Source of the DNA: Motilibacter deserti
Lineage (GTDB): Bacteria; Actinomycetota; Actinomycetes; Motilibacterales; Motilibacteraceae
Direction of reading: 5' to 3'
Length of the DNA stretch: 64,000 nucleotides
Assembly: GCF_011250635.1 (NCBI RefSeq)
Contig: NZ_JAANNP010000002.1
Coordinates: 132,478 to 196,477, forward strand
The notes beneath the pieces were generated by a model, which saw nothing but the letters and a program-made list of their open reading frames with translations, ran no database searches and was not told where the DNA came from. Of the stretch, positions 18,251 to 27,406 are shown one piece after another (position 1 is the first letter of the stretch; each line of letters begins with the position of its first letter). The position numbers were made by a program, and so were the translations under genes.

Positions 18251-19407
18251 GGTGCCGTGACCTCCCGTTGCGCGTCGATCGACTGGAACCTCTGGGGCGA
18301 GAACCGCTGCAGCAGCGGTGATGCCTGGCCCGTCGCCAGGAGCTCGGCGACGAGGTCGGCGGTGACCGGTGCCAGCAGCACGCCGTTGCGGTGGTGGCCG
18401 GTGGCGAGGACCAGCCCCGGCAGCGCCGACGCCCCGAGTAGCGGGGCGTTGTCGGGCGTGCCTGGTCGCCAGCGGGCCAGCGTCTCGACGAGCTCGAGCT
18501 CGGAGACGCCGGGCACGATCTCGGCGGCGTCGTGGAGCAGGTCGTGCACGGCGCCGGCCGTCACTCGCCCGTCGAAGCCCAGCTCGTCCGTCGTCGCCCC
18601 CACGACCAGGCGCCCGTCCGCCTGCGGCACCAGGTAGGCCGCTCTCCCGTGGACCATCCCGCGCACGGTGCCGGACAGCAGCGGCTCACCGCGCAGCCGC
18701 AGGATCTGCCCCTTCACCGGGCGGACCGGCACCGTGCCGGGCGGCAGGCCCGGCAGCCGCCCGCTCCAGGCGCCGAGGGCGAGCACTACGGCGGGCGCGC
18801 GCAGGTCGCCGTCACACAGGCGTACGCCCATGGCCCGGCCGTCCTCCACGACGAGGCCTTCGACCCGGGACGGCAGCAGCTCGACCCCTGCGCTCCGGCA
18901 CGCCGTGAGCAGCGCCGCGGACAGGGCGCGCGGGTCCACGGAATGGTCGTCGCGGACGAGCACACCGCCGCGGAGCCGCGGGGTGAGCGCGGGCTCGCGT
19001 CGTCGGCAGGCGCTCGCGGTCAGGCGGTCCGCGGCGAGCCCGAGCTCGCGGTGGAAGTCGTGCAGGGCGAACAGCGCCCGCAGGTCGTCCTCGTCGAACC
19101 CGACGAGGAGCGTGCCCGCCGTCCGCAGCCCCACCGACAGCCCGCTGGCCCGCTCGACCTCCGCGACGAACGACGGGTAGCGAGCAAGGGATGCGTGCGC
19201 GAGCTCGAGCAGCGACTCCTCGCCGTACGCGGCCTCTGCGACCGGCGCGAGCATCCCCGCGGCGGCGTGGGACGCGCCGCTGCCGGGGGCGTCGTCGACG
19301 ACCGTGACCCGCAGCCCGTGCTGCGCGGCGCGCCAGGCGACCGCCAGCCCCACGAGCCCGCCGCCGGCGACGACGACGTCGGCCGGGGCACGAGCAGGAA
19401 TGCTCAC
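18247..19407 (-). CDS. thiO: Glycine oxidase ThiO
   Basis: 386 aa FAD-dependent amine oxidase that makes iminoacetate (dehydroglycine) for ThiG from glycine and O2. FAD-binding GxGxxG: DVVVAGGGLVGLAVAWRAAQHG (~10-31). Further motifs: HAAAGMLAPVAEA, VPVRPVKGQILRL, YLVPQADGRLVVGATTDELGFD and the C-terminal LVLATGHHRNGVLLAPVTADLVAELL. The GTG start is only a few bases after the TPP aptamer, and its ribosome-binding site GGGAG is part of the aptamer core. Use of ThiO rather than ThiH fits an aerobic life style. Confidence 0.96.
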
Positions 19408-19408
19408 G

Positions 19409-19496
19409 CGATGCTCCCTACGCCGGCATTACCCGGACAGGTTCCAGCGGTCGGCAGCGCTTCGTAGCCGCCCTCTCAGCCCGGTCGTCCCGAGCT
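19409..19496 (-). promoter_or_regulatory. TPP (THI-box) riboswitch controlling thiOSGE
   Basis: On the minus strand the conserved THI elements appear in order: GGGCTGAGAGGGCGGC (pyrimidine-binding helix), CCGCTGGAACCTGTCCGGGTAATGCCGGCGTAGGGA (pyrophosphate helix), enclosed by a GCTC/GAGC P1 stem. Within this 3' core, GGGAG lies six bases before the thiO GTG, so TPP binding should directly hide the ribosome-binding site. No room remains for a separate expression platform. Confidence 0.95.
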
Positions 19497-19741
19497 CCCG
19501 CACAGCGGCGCGGAGTCTACGGCCTCGTGCTCCCCGGGCGCGCCGGCGCGGTCGCCGGGGGACGTCGGGGTCCGGGGCTCGCCGGGCCGGGACCTTCGTC
19601 CCACGGCCCCGTCGGGACCTTCGCCCGAGCCCTGTCGGGATCACCCGGGCGGCCCTCTGAACTGCCTGCTGCGCAGCCGTTTCTCCCGCTGACGACGGCA
19701 GCGCACGGACGCCTGCCGCGAAGCGCAGGAGGCGTTGCACA

Positions 19742-22700
19742 ATGACTGCTCGCACGGCACGGGGCGTGGCCTGGGCCGGGACGGCCACGGTGGTGGCCCT
19801 GCTGGCCGCCGCCATGACGCCCGTCGCCCCGCCGGCCGAGGCCGCGACGGCCGTCGGCGCGTCGGCGTGGGGCCAGAACGCGTACGCCCAGCTCGGCGAC
19901 GGCACCACCACGGCGCGCAAGACGCCGGTCACCGCGCGGCTCGGCGGCCGGGCCGCGGGCCTCGCCGCCGGCGACCGGCACAGCCTCGCCGTGGCCGAGG
20001 ACGGGACCGTCCTCGCCTGGGGCAGCAACGCGTACGGGCAGCTCGGCGACGGGACCGTCACCACCCGCAAGACCCCGGTCCGGGTGGGGACGCTGACCGA
20101 CGTGGTGGCGGTCGCCGCCGGCGCGTACGCCAGTGTCGCGCTGCGCGCAGACGGCACCGTCTGGGCGTGGGGGCGCAACACCGCCGGCCAGCTCGGCGAC
20201 GGCACGCTGACCAACCGCAGGACGCCGGTCAGGGTGCCGGGCCTCACGGACGTGCGGGCCATCGCGGCGGGAGACACCTTCACGCTCGCGGTCAAGACCG
20301 ACGGCACGGTCTGGGCCTGGGGGGCGAACGCCTCCGGCCAGCTGGGCGACGGCACGGTCACGACCCGCAAGAGCCCGGTGCGCGTGACCGGGATCTCGAA
20401 CGTCCTCTCCGTGGCGGCGGGCATCGCCTCCTCGGTGGCGCTGCGCGCCGACGGCACGGTGTGGACGTGGGGGGCCAACGCGTACGGCCAGCTCGGCGAC
20501 GGCACGCTGACCACCCGCAAGACGCCCGTGCAGGCGGTCGGCGTCACCGGCGCCGTGGCGGTCGACGCCGGCGACCAGGACACGCTGGTGCTGCGCAGCG
20601 ACGGGACCGTCCGGGCCTGGGGCCGCAACCAGAGCGGCCAGCTCGGCGACGGGACGACGACGACCCGCAGGACCGCGGTGTCCGTGACCGGCCTGGCCGG
20701 CGTGACCGGCATCGCGGCCGGTGACACGCACACCCTCGCGGTGCTCGCGGACGGCACGGTCCGCGCGTGGGGCGCGAACGGCAACGGCCAGCTCGGCGAC
20801 GGCACGGCGACCGCGCGCAAGACGCCGGTCGTGGTGAAGGGGCTCAGCGAGGCCGGGGTGATCGCGGCCGGCACGGCGCACACCCTCGCCGCCGCGCGCA
20901 ACGAGGCCTCCGGGCCGCAGCCGTCGGGCTGGTGGCCGGCCGAGGGCGACGGGGACGACGCCGCCGGGGACCTGACGGCGTCGCTCGGCGCCGGCGTCGG
21001 CTTCACGACGGGTGCGGTCGCGTGCGCCTTCGACGTCCCCGCGGACAGCGCGGTCGAGATCGCCGACGACCCCGCGGTCGAGCCCCGCGCCGCCTTCTCG
21101 TTCTCCGCGTGGGTCTCCCCGCAGGCCGTGACCGGCCGCCGCGTCGTCGCCGCCAAGTCGGAGGACGGCCGGCAGGCCTGGGCGCTCGCGGTCGTGGACG
21201 GCAAGCTCTCCGTCGACGTCAGCGCGGACGGCTCCGACGTCCGGACCGTCACCTCGACCTCCGCCGTCGTCGCCGCGAAGCGCTGGCAGCAGGTGGCCGT
21301 GACGTTCGACGGCTCTGTGACCGAGCCCGAGCGCGTGAAGCTGTACGTCGGCGGCCTGCCCGTCGCGGCCGCCGCCACCGCAGGCCCGCACTCCTCGGTC
21401 GCCGACGTGGCCGGGCCGCTGCGCCTCGGCGGCCCCGGCTGGTCCGGAGGGATCGACGAGGCCCGCGTCTTCCCCGGCCCGCTGACGGCCGCCCAGGTCG
21501 CCGACGTGCAGGCCGGTGACGTGGCGAGCGCCGGCGCGCCGTGCGACCTCGTGGCGCCGGTGACCGCGGCCGCCCTCTCCCCGAAGCCCAACACCGCCGG
21601 CTGGAACAACGCCCCGGTGGCCGTCACGCTGACCGCGACCGACAACACCGGCGGCACCGGCGTCGGCTCGCTGACCTACTCCGCGTCGGGGGCGCAGGAG
21701 GTCGAGGAGGACTCGGCCGACGGCGACACCGCGACCCTCACGGTCACCGAGGAGGGCCTCACGACGGTCTCCGCCTCCGCCTCCGACACCGCCGGCAACA
21801 CCGAGGAGGCGCGTGCCTTCGCCGTGCGGGTCGACCGCTCCGCGCCGACGGCGACCGTCTCCCGCGCCCCCGCGGCCAACGCCCAGGGCTGGAACAACGG
21901 CCCCGTCACGGTCGCCTGGGAGTGCGCCGACGCCGTCTCCGGGGTCGCGTCCTGCCCCGCGCCGCGCACCTTCGACACCGACGGCGCCGGCCAGTACGCC
22001 CTGGGCAGCGTCGTCGACGCGGCCGGCAACACCGCCGCCGTCCGCAGCGGTGACGTGAGCATCGACACGACGGCGCCGACCCTCACGGCGGGCCTGGCCG
22101 TCGCGCCTCACGCGTCCGGCTGGTACCGCGAAGACGTGCGCGTCAGCTGGTCCGCCACCGACGCGCTCTCCGGCATCGATGGGGCCGCACCGGCCGACGG
22201 CGTCATCGACGGCGAGGGCCGCGGGCTCACGACGAGCGCGCGGGTCTCCGACCGGGCCGGCAACGTCACCGTGGCCACGTCGCCCGCCGTCTCCATCGAC
22301 CGTACGGCCCCCGTCACGACGGCGTCCGCGCCCGAGGGCTGGGTACGCGGCGCGGCCGTGAAGCTCTCGGCGGCCGACAACCTCTCCGGTGTCGCGGCCA
22401 CCTGGTGGCAGCTCGACGAGGGGCAGCCGCAGCAGGGTGACCACGTCGACATCGACGAGGACGGCATCCATGATCTCCGCTTCTGGAGTGTCGACGCTGC
22501 GGGCAACGCCGAGGAGCCGGCGACCGTGCGGGTCCACGTGGACTCCACCGCGCCCGTCGTCACCCACCGGCTCGACCCCGAGCCGAACGCCCTCGGGTGG
22601 CTCCGGGACGACGTCACCGTGACCTTCGACTGCGCCGACGGCACCTCCGGCGTCGCCGAGTGCACCGCCCCGGTGCGCGTCACCGCAGAGGGAGCGGGCC

Positions 22701-24964
22701 GGACGGTGACGGGCTCCGCCCGTGACGCGGCCGGCAACACCGCGACCGACGTCGCCGTCGTGTCGATCGACCGGACGGCTCCCGCCGTGACGCCGTGGGT
22801 CGACGCGGTCGCCGCCGCCTCGGGCTGGTTCAACACCCCGGTGACCGTGTCCTTCGACTGCGCCGACGCGCTCTCGGGCGTCGTCGAGTGCGCCGGGCCG
22901 GTCACGCTCGGGGAGGGCCGCGGGCAGTCCGCTACGGGCACCGCCACCGACGCGGCGGGCAACGAGGGGAGCGGCACCCGCTCGGGCGTCGACGTCGACC
23001 TCACGGCCCCGACGCTGGCGGGCTCCGCCGGTGAGCGGCCCACGAGCGGCTGGTGGCGCGACGACGTCGTCGTCCGCTGGGAGTGCGACGACGCGCTCTC
23101 CGGGATCGACGGCGGCTGCCCGGCGCCTGCCTCTCTCACCGGCGAGGGCGAGCTCTCGACCGTCGCGAGCGTGGCCGACCGGGCGGGCAACACGACCGTG
23201 GCGCGCGTGGACGGCGTACGCATCGACCGCACCGCCCCTGTCACGACGGCGGACGTGGCCGCGGCGCTGGCGACGGGCTGGCACTCCGGCCCGGTCGAGG
23301 TGGCGCTGGCCGCCACGGACGCGCTGTCCGGCGTCTCGGTGACCCGCTACTCGGTCGACGGGGTGACGGCGTCCTACGACGGGGCCTTCACGGTCAGGGA
23401 GCCGGGCGTGCACGAGATCCGCTTCTGGAGCGAGGACGTCGCGGGCAACGTCGAGCCCGCGGGCTCGCTCACCGTCCGCATCGACGGCATCGCGCCGGCC
23501 GTCGCGGCGTCGTTCACACCCGCCCCGAACGCCGAGGGGTGGAACAACAGCCCCGTCGACGTGACGTTCACCTGCGGCGACGACGAGTCCGGCGTCGCCG
23601 AGTGCCCCGCGCCCGTCTTCGTCGGTGAGGACGGGGCCGGGCGCGCCGTGGCCGGCACCGCCGTGGACGCCGCGGGCAACGCGTCCACCGCGACCGCCGT
23701 CGTCAACCTCGACACCAGGGCGCCCGAGGTGTCGGGTGCCGCGACGACCGAGCCCGCAGCCACGGGCTGGCACCGCGAGCCGGTGACGGTCGCCTTCCGC
23801 TGCGCGGACGAGCTGTCCGGCGTCGCCGACTGCCCCGCCGCCGTCACGGTGGACCGGGAGGGCGAGGGGGTCGTCGTGAGCGGGACCGCCACGGACCGGG
23901 CCGGCAACGTGTCCGAGCCGGCCGAGGTCTCCGTGGACGTCGACCTGACGGCGCCGTCCGTCGCCCTGGCCGGCGGCCCGTCCGGCACGGTGGAGTTCGG
24001 GCAGGTCCCGGACGCCCCGACCTGCGAGGCCCGGGACGCCACGAGCGGTGTGGCCGGCTGCGTGGTGGACGGCTACGGCATCGAGGTCGGCGAGCACGTC
24101 GTGACCGCGACCGCGACCGACGCTGCGGGGTGGACGAGCACGGCCACCCGCGCCTACACGGTGGTCAAGGCCCGCCAGGCCATCCGCTTCGACGCCCTCG
24201 GCGACAAGCGCGCCGGTGACCCGGACGTCAACGTCGTGGCCGTCGCCTCGTCGGGGCTGCCGGTCGAGCTCCGCGCAAGCGGCGCGTGCACCGTGTTCGC
24301 GACGACGGTCCACCTCGTCGGGGCGGGCCAGTGCTCGATCACGGCCTCGCAGCCCGGCAACGGCAGCTACGAGCCGGCGGCAGACGTCACCCGCACCTTC
24401 ACGGTCGCGACCACCGTCCTCGACGGCTTCGACCGAGCCAACGGCTGGGTCGGGTCGGACTGGGCCGGCACTGTGGGCACGGCGTTCTACCGGGTCTCCG
24501 GGCGCGCGCTCGACGTCCGGGCCGGCGGCCCGCTCGTCTACCGGGCCCCGTTCGGCACGACGCAGGAAGCGCAGATCACCCTCACGGACGTCGACCCGCG
24601 CAGCCATGCGGTCGGGGTGCTGCTCAAGGCGCAGACGGGCAGCATCCCGAGCGCCGGGGCGATCTCGGTGACGTACGACGCGAAGGAGAAGGCGGTCGAG
24701 GTCTCGACCTTGCGGGTGGGGACGCTATCCTGGAAGGTCTACACCGGCAAGGCGGTCACGTTCGCCGACGGCGACGTGCTGCGCGCCCGGGTGACGGCCG
24801 CTGGCGACGTGCAGGTCTACCGCAACGCGACGCTCGTCACGACCGTCACGCTGAGCGCGGCCGACAAGGCCTTCTTCAACCCCAAGGGCGGCCAGATCGG
24901 GATCTGGGCCCACCCCTCGACGAGCGGCCTGGTCGACGACTTCGGCGGCGGCACGGTCGGCTGA
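19742..24964 (+). CDS. Secreted RCC1-propeller / LamG / Ig-like repeat protein
   Basis: 1740 aa, ATG with AGGAGG ten bases upstream. A signal peptide (AWAGTATVVALLAAAMTPVAPPAEAA, ~10-35) is followed by seven RCC1 repeats (~38-390; each ...WGxNxxGQLGDGTxTxRKTPV...), enough for a complete seven-bladed propeller. A LamG/concanavalin-like domain follows (~395-595, GWWPAEGD...FSFSAWVSP...). Then come ten ~85-residue Ig-like units with a GW-N/xxPVxV...CxDxxSGVxxC...DxAGN core plus one degenerate unit (~600-1478), a further beta domain (~1480-1555) and a C-terminal beta-jelly-roll-like domain (~1560-1740). No catalytic residues, sortase signal or membrane anchor is visible. It is probably an extracellular adhesive or glycan-binding protein; that is inference from domains. 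It is a single-gene unit ending at a strong terminator. Confidence 0.85.
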   Translation: MTARTARGVAWAGTATVVALLAAAMTPVAPPAEAATAVGASAWGQNAYAQLGDGTTTARKTPVTARLGGRAAGLAAGDRHSLAVAEDGTVLAWGSNAYGQLGDGTVTTRKTPVRVGTLTDVVAVAAGAYASVALRADGTVWAWGRNTAGQLGDGTLTNRRTPVRVPGLTDVRAIAAGDTFTLAVKTDGTVWAWGANASGQLGDGTVTTRKSPVRVTGISNVLSVAAGIASSVALRADGTVWTWGANAYGQLGDGTLTTRKTPVQAVGVTGAVAVDAGDQDTLVLRSDGTVRAWGRNQSGQLGDGTTTTRRTAVSVTGLAGVTGIAAGDTHTLAVLADGTVRAWGANGNGQLGDGTATARKTPVVVKGLSEAGVIAAGTAHTLAAARNEASGPQPSGWWPAEGDGDDAAGDLTASLGAGVGFTTGAVACAFDVPADSAVEIADDPAVEPRAAFSFSAWVSPQAVTGRRVVAAKSEDGRQAWALAVVDGKLSVDVSADGSDVRTVTSTSAVVAAKRWQQVAVTFDGSVTEPERVKLYVGGLPVAAAATAGPHSSVADVAGPLRLGGPGWSGGIDEARVFPGPLTAAQVADVQAGDVASAGAPCDLVAPVTAAALSPKPNTAGWNNAPVAVTLTATDNTGGTGVGSLTYSASGAQEVEEDSADGDTATLTVTEEGLTTVSASASDTAGNTEEARAFAVRVDRSAPTATVSRAPAANAQGWNNGPVTVAWECADAVSGVASCPAPRTFDTDGAGQYALGSVVDAAGNTAAVRSGDVSIDTTAPTLTAGLAVAPHASGWYREDVRVSWSATDALSGIDGAAPADGVIDGEGRGLTTSARVSDRAGNVTVATSPAVSIDRTAPVTTASAPEGWVRGAAVKLSAADNLSGVAATWWQLDEGQPQQGDHVDIDEDGIHDLRFWSVDAAGNAEEPATVRVHVDSTAPVVTHRLDPEPNALGWLRDDVTVTFDCADGTSGVAECTAPVRVTAEGAGRTVTGSARDAAGNTATDVAVVSIDRTAPAVTPWVDAVAAASGWFNTPVTVSFDCADALSGVVECAGPVTLGEGRGQSATGTATDAAGNEGSGTRSGVDVDLTAPTLAGSAGERPTSGWWRDDVVVRWECDDALSGIDGGCPAPASLTGEGELSTVASVADRAGNTTVARVDGVRIDRTAPVTTADVAAALATGWHSGPVEVALAATDALSGVSVTRYSVDGVTASYDGAFTVREPGVHEIRFWSEDVAGNVEPAGSLTVRIDGIAPAVAASFTPAPNAEGWNNSPVDVTFTCGDDESGVAECPAPVFVGEDGAGRAVAGTAVDAAGNASTATAVVNLDTRAPEVSGAATTEPAATGWHREPVTVAFRCADELSGVADCPAAVTVDREGEGVVVSGTATDRAGNVSEPAEVSVDVDLTAPSVALAGGPSGTVEFGQVPDAPTCEARDATSGVAGCVVDGYGIEVGEHVVTATATDAAGWTSTATRAYTVVKARQAIRFDALGDKRAGDPDVNVVAVASSGLPVELRASGACTVFATTVHLVGAGQCSITASQPGNGSYEPAADVTRTFTVATTVLDGFDRANGWVGSDWAGTVGTAFYRVSGRALDVRAGGPLVYRAPFGTTQEAQITLTDVDPRSHAVGVLLKAQTGSIPSAGAISVTYDAKEKAVEVSTLRVGTLSWKVYTGKAVTFADGDVLRARVTAAGDVQVYRNATLVTTVTLSAADKAFFNPKGGQIGIWAHPSTSGLVDDFGGGTVG
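19862..20880 (+). repeat. Seven tandem ~150-bp RCC1-coding repeats
   Basis: The DNA encoding the RCC1 propeller repeats about every 150 bases, with highly similar cores such as CAGCTCGGCGACGG recurring near 19890, 20040, 20190, 20340, 20490, 20640 and 20790. Such near-identical units allow recombination that would change blade number. Confidence 0.85.
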
Positions 24965-24977
24965 GACGGGCCACGAC

Positions 24978-25019
24978 ACGACAGCGGCGCCGGAGGGCAT
25001 CCTCCGGCGCCGCTGTCGT
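24978..25019. terminator. Strong bidirectional terminator
   Basis: A perfect 19-bp stem (24978-24996 with 25001-25019) closes a GCAT loop, 14 bases after the RCC1-protein stop and 18 bases before the stop of the convergent GH43 gene. It can serve both transcripts. Confidence 0.9.
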
Positions 25020-25036
25020 TGAACAACGCGGGAACG

Positions 25037-27406
25037 CTACTTCAGCGGATACGTGTGCACGTAGTCGAACGTGGCCAGGGCGCCGGACGCGTTCATGGAC
25101 ACGAGGCCGATCTTGAGGTCACCTCTCTTCGGCATCGTCCACACGCCACCCCACGTCCACGACGAGCCGTCGGTGCTCGTCGCCATGCGCACCTCGTTCT
25201 CGTTGTGGACCGCGTCGTAGTGGTAGGCCAGCCGCAGCCACGTCGTCACCGCGGGCGGGCCGCCGAACATCGGGCCGTTGAACACCGCGGTCGCGGGGAC
25301 CGTCGTCGGCCGCTCGGCCTCCTTGCCGAACTCGGTCTGGTGCAGCACCGTGTTGGCCAGGCCCGTCAGCGGCAGCACCGAGTGGGCGAGCTTGAACCAC
25401 CGGTCGTCGTTCTCGTAGAGCAGGATGCCGGCCTGCTGGTTGCCGCGCGTCCCGTTGAAGGCCAGCTTCGCCTCCACGACGTAGTCGCCCGCAGGCGTGG
25501 GCCGCGTCAGCACCGAGGCGGTGTTGTTGGTCGTGTAGATCTCCGCGTTCTGCGTCGGCCAGGTGAGCGCGCCGTCGGCCTTGACCGCGTTGGCCGCGCC
25601 GGCGCCGCGGACCCACGTCCACGCCGGGTCGCCTGCCTCCGGCCGGCCGGTGCCGTCGAAGTCGTCGGAGTACGCCGGCAGCAACGGCCCGAGCTGCGGG
25701 TCGTCGACGCGCTCGGTCACCGGGACGTACAGGTCGGCGGCGCTGAGGTTGTCGGCCTGCACGGTGGTGCCGAGCGAGGCGACACCGACGCGTCCGCGCA
25801 CGCCTGCGTCCGGCACGGTCGCGGTGACGGTCCCCAGCGGGTCGCCCAGCCGGTCCTCGGACACCTGCGCGGTGAGGATGTGGCCGCGTACCTCGACCGC
25901 GACGTTGTGCCAGTCGTCGTAGTCGAAGCCGGCGGGGAGCGGCGCGCTGGTCTCCGTGGACTTCTTGCCGTCGCTCACGCTCACCAGGAGGGCCTTGCGG
26001 CCGCGGTCGAGCCACGCGGTGACCCGGTCGTTGCCGCGCTCGGAGACGACGAGCCCGACCGCGCCCGCGCTGCCGCCACCGGTGATGCGCAGGTCGGCCT
26101 CGACGCGGGAGTCGCCGTTCACGCGGGTGTCCGACGTGAGCAGTGCCGGCAGCCCCTTCGTGGGCGAGCCTGTCTGCGTCAGCACGCCGCCCGCGTCCGG
26201 GACCTGCGTGACGGACCACTTCTCGCCCTTGCCGCCGCGCAGCCGCCAGCCGGCAAGGGACGCGGTCTCGAAGCCGGACTGCACCACGCCGGTGGTGACG
26301 GGGGCGGCCTGCGGTGTGTCCGAGGGGCCGGCTCCCGCGCGCAGCACGGGCCAGCCGCCGATCCAGTCGAGGCGGTCGATGAGGAGCGGGCGCTGCGACA
26401 GCGTCTTGACCCCGTCGACCGTGTTGAGCGGCGGGAAGTCCGGAGTGGCCGAGGGGATGCCGTGGTAGACCAGCCAGTCCTGGCCGGCGAGGTCGGTCGT
26501 GATGGCGTTGTGGCCCGGACCGACGAACGTGTTGCCGTTGGCGGCCGCGACGATGCCGGCGTGGCTGCGCAGGTCCATGAGGTCCTGCCCGTCGGGCGCG
26601 AGGAACGGCCCGCGCGGGCTCTTGGACCGCCCGACCTTGACCGTGTAGCCCGAGAAAGCGCCGTCGCAGCAGCCGCCGTCGGAGTAGAACAGGTAGTACC
26701 AGCCGCCGCGGTTGACGACGAAGCCGCCCTCGGCGCGCCGCCCGCGCGCGATCTGGGTGACGGGACCCCTCAAGGCCGTGGCGGTGGCGTTCATAGCCGA
26801 CACGCAGATCGTGTCGTAGCTGCCCCAGTAGAGGTAGTGCGTGCCGTCGGAGTCGGTGAACAGCGCCTGGTCGATGGCGTTGCTCGGGCAGCCGCTGTTG
26901 GGGGGCACGAGCTGGCCGCGGTCGGTCCACGGCCCGGTGGGGGAGTCGCTCGTCGCCAGCCCGATGCCGCTCGTGGACAGCGAGTAGGTCAGGTAGTAGC
27001 GGCCGTCCAGATAGCGGATGTCCGGTGCCCAGGCACGCGTGTTGGAGCGCCACCACGACGGGCGCGCCTCCTGGGCGAACACGTCACCGGCGTACGTCCA
27101 GGTGACCATGTCCGTCGAGCGCAGGATCGGCAGGAAGTGCTCGCGGGTCTCGCCCTTGCTGGAGAAGATCGGGTTCGTGGTGCCGTAGGCGTACCAGGCG
27201 CCGTCCTTCGCGCGGACCATCGTGGGGTCGGGGAGCGTGTCCACCGTCCCGGCGGTCACGGGGTTCGTGTACGTCGCGGGCGGGGCCTGCGGTGCCGCCC
27301 TCCCCGCGGGGGCTGCGGTCGCGGCCCCCGGTGCGGTCACGAGGGAGGCGGACAGGGCGAGGCCGCCGAGCAGCGCCATGGCTCTCGGCTTGGCTGGGGT
27401 TCTCAC
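25037..27406 (-). CDS. Secreted glycoside hydrolase family 43 protein (arabinanase/xylosidase-like)
   Basis: 789 aa. The start is the GTG at 27406, overlapping the sulfatase stop as GTGA; it yields a signal peptide (MALLGGLALSASLVTAPGAATAAPA). The five-bladed GH43 domain (~40-360) shows the catalytic triad: base Asp in DTLPDPTMVRA, pKa-modulating Asp in RAWAPDIRYLDG and acid Glu in GRRAEGGFVV. GGWYYLFYSDGGCC and FVGPGHNAI resemble endo-1,5-alpha-L-arabinanase-like members. Two further beta-sandwich regions follow (~400-560 and ~580-789, the last like the GH43 C-terminal DUF1349-type domain: WTWVRG...FNGTRGNQQAGILLYENDDRWFKL). It likely acts outside the cell on arabinan- or xylan-like chains. 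It is the last gene of the ROK-ABC-sulfatase operon. Confidence 0.9.
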   Translation of the reverse strand: MRTPAKPRAMALLGGLALSASLVTAPGAATAAPAGRAAPQAPPATYTNPVTAGTVDTLPDPTMVRAKDGAWYAYGTTNPIFSSKGETREHFLPILRSTDMVTWTYAGDVFAQEARPSWWRSNTRAWAPDIRYLDGRYYLTYSLSTSGIGLATSDSPTGPWTDRGQLVPPNSGCPSNAIDQALFTDSDGTHYLYWGSYDTICVSAMNATATALRGPVTQIARGRRAEGGFVVNRGGWYYLFYSDGGCCDGAFSGYTVKVGRSKSPRGPFLAPDGQDLMDLRSHAGIVAAANGNTFVGPGHNAITTDLAGQDWLVYHGIPSATPDFPPLNTVDGVKTLSQRPLLIDRLDWIGGWPVLRAGAGPSDTPQAAPVTTGVVQSGFETASLAGWRLRGGKGEKWSVTQVPDAGGVLTQTGSPTKGLPALLTSDTRVNGDSRVEADLRITGGGSAGAVGLVVSERGNDRVTAWLDRGRKALLVSVSDGKKSTETSAPLPAGFDYDDWHNVAVEVRGHILTAQVSEDRLGDPLGTVTATVPDAGVRGRVGVASLGTTVQADNLSAADLYVPVTERVDDPQLGPLLPAYSDDFDGTGRPEAGDPAWTWVRGAGAANAVKADGALTWPTQNAEIYTTNNTASVLTRPTPAGDYVVEAKLAFNGTRGNQQAGILLYENDDRWFKLAHSVLPLTGLANTVLHQTEFGKEAERPTTVPATAVFNGPMFGGPPAVTTWLRLAYHYDAVHNENEVRMATSTDGSSWTWGGVWTMPKRGDLKIGLVSMNASGALATFDYVHTYPLK

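Noticed and set aside
19862-20880. Regular ~150-base repeats resembling a repeat array
   Set aside because: They are coding RCC1 blades in one frame, not a CRISPR: unit length, lack of unique spacers and translation all argue against it.
19517-24607. A 1696-codon open frame antisense to the RCC1/Ig-like protein
   Set aside because: Arg/Gly/Ala/Val-rich shadow typical of high-GC antisense frames. The plus-strand product has a signal peptide and clear repeats, and the antisense has no ribosome-binding site or domain.
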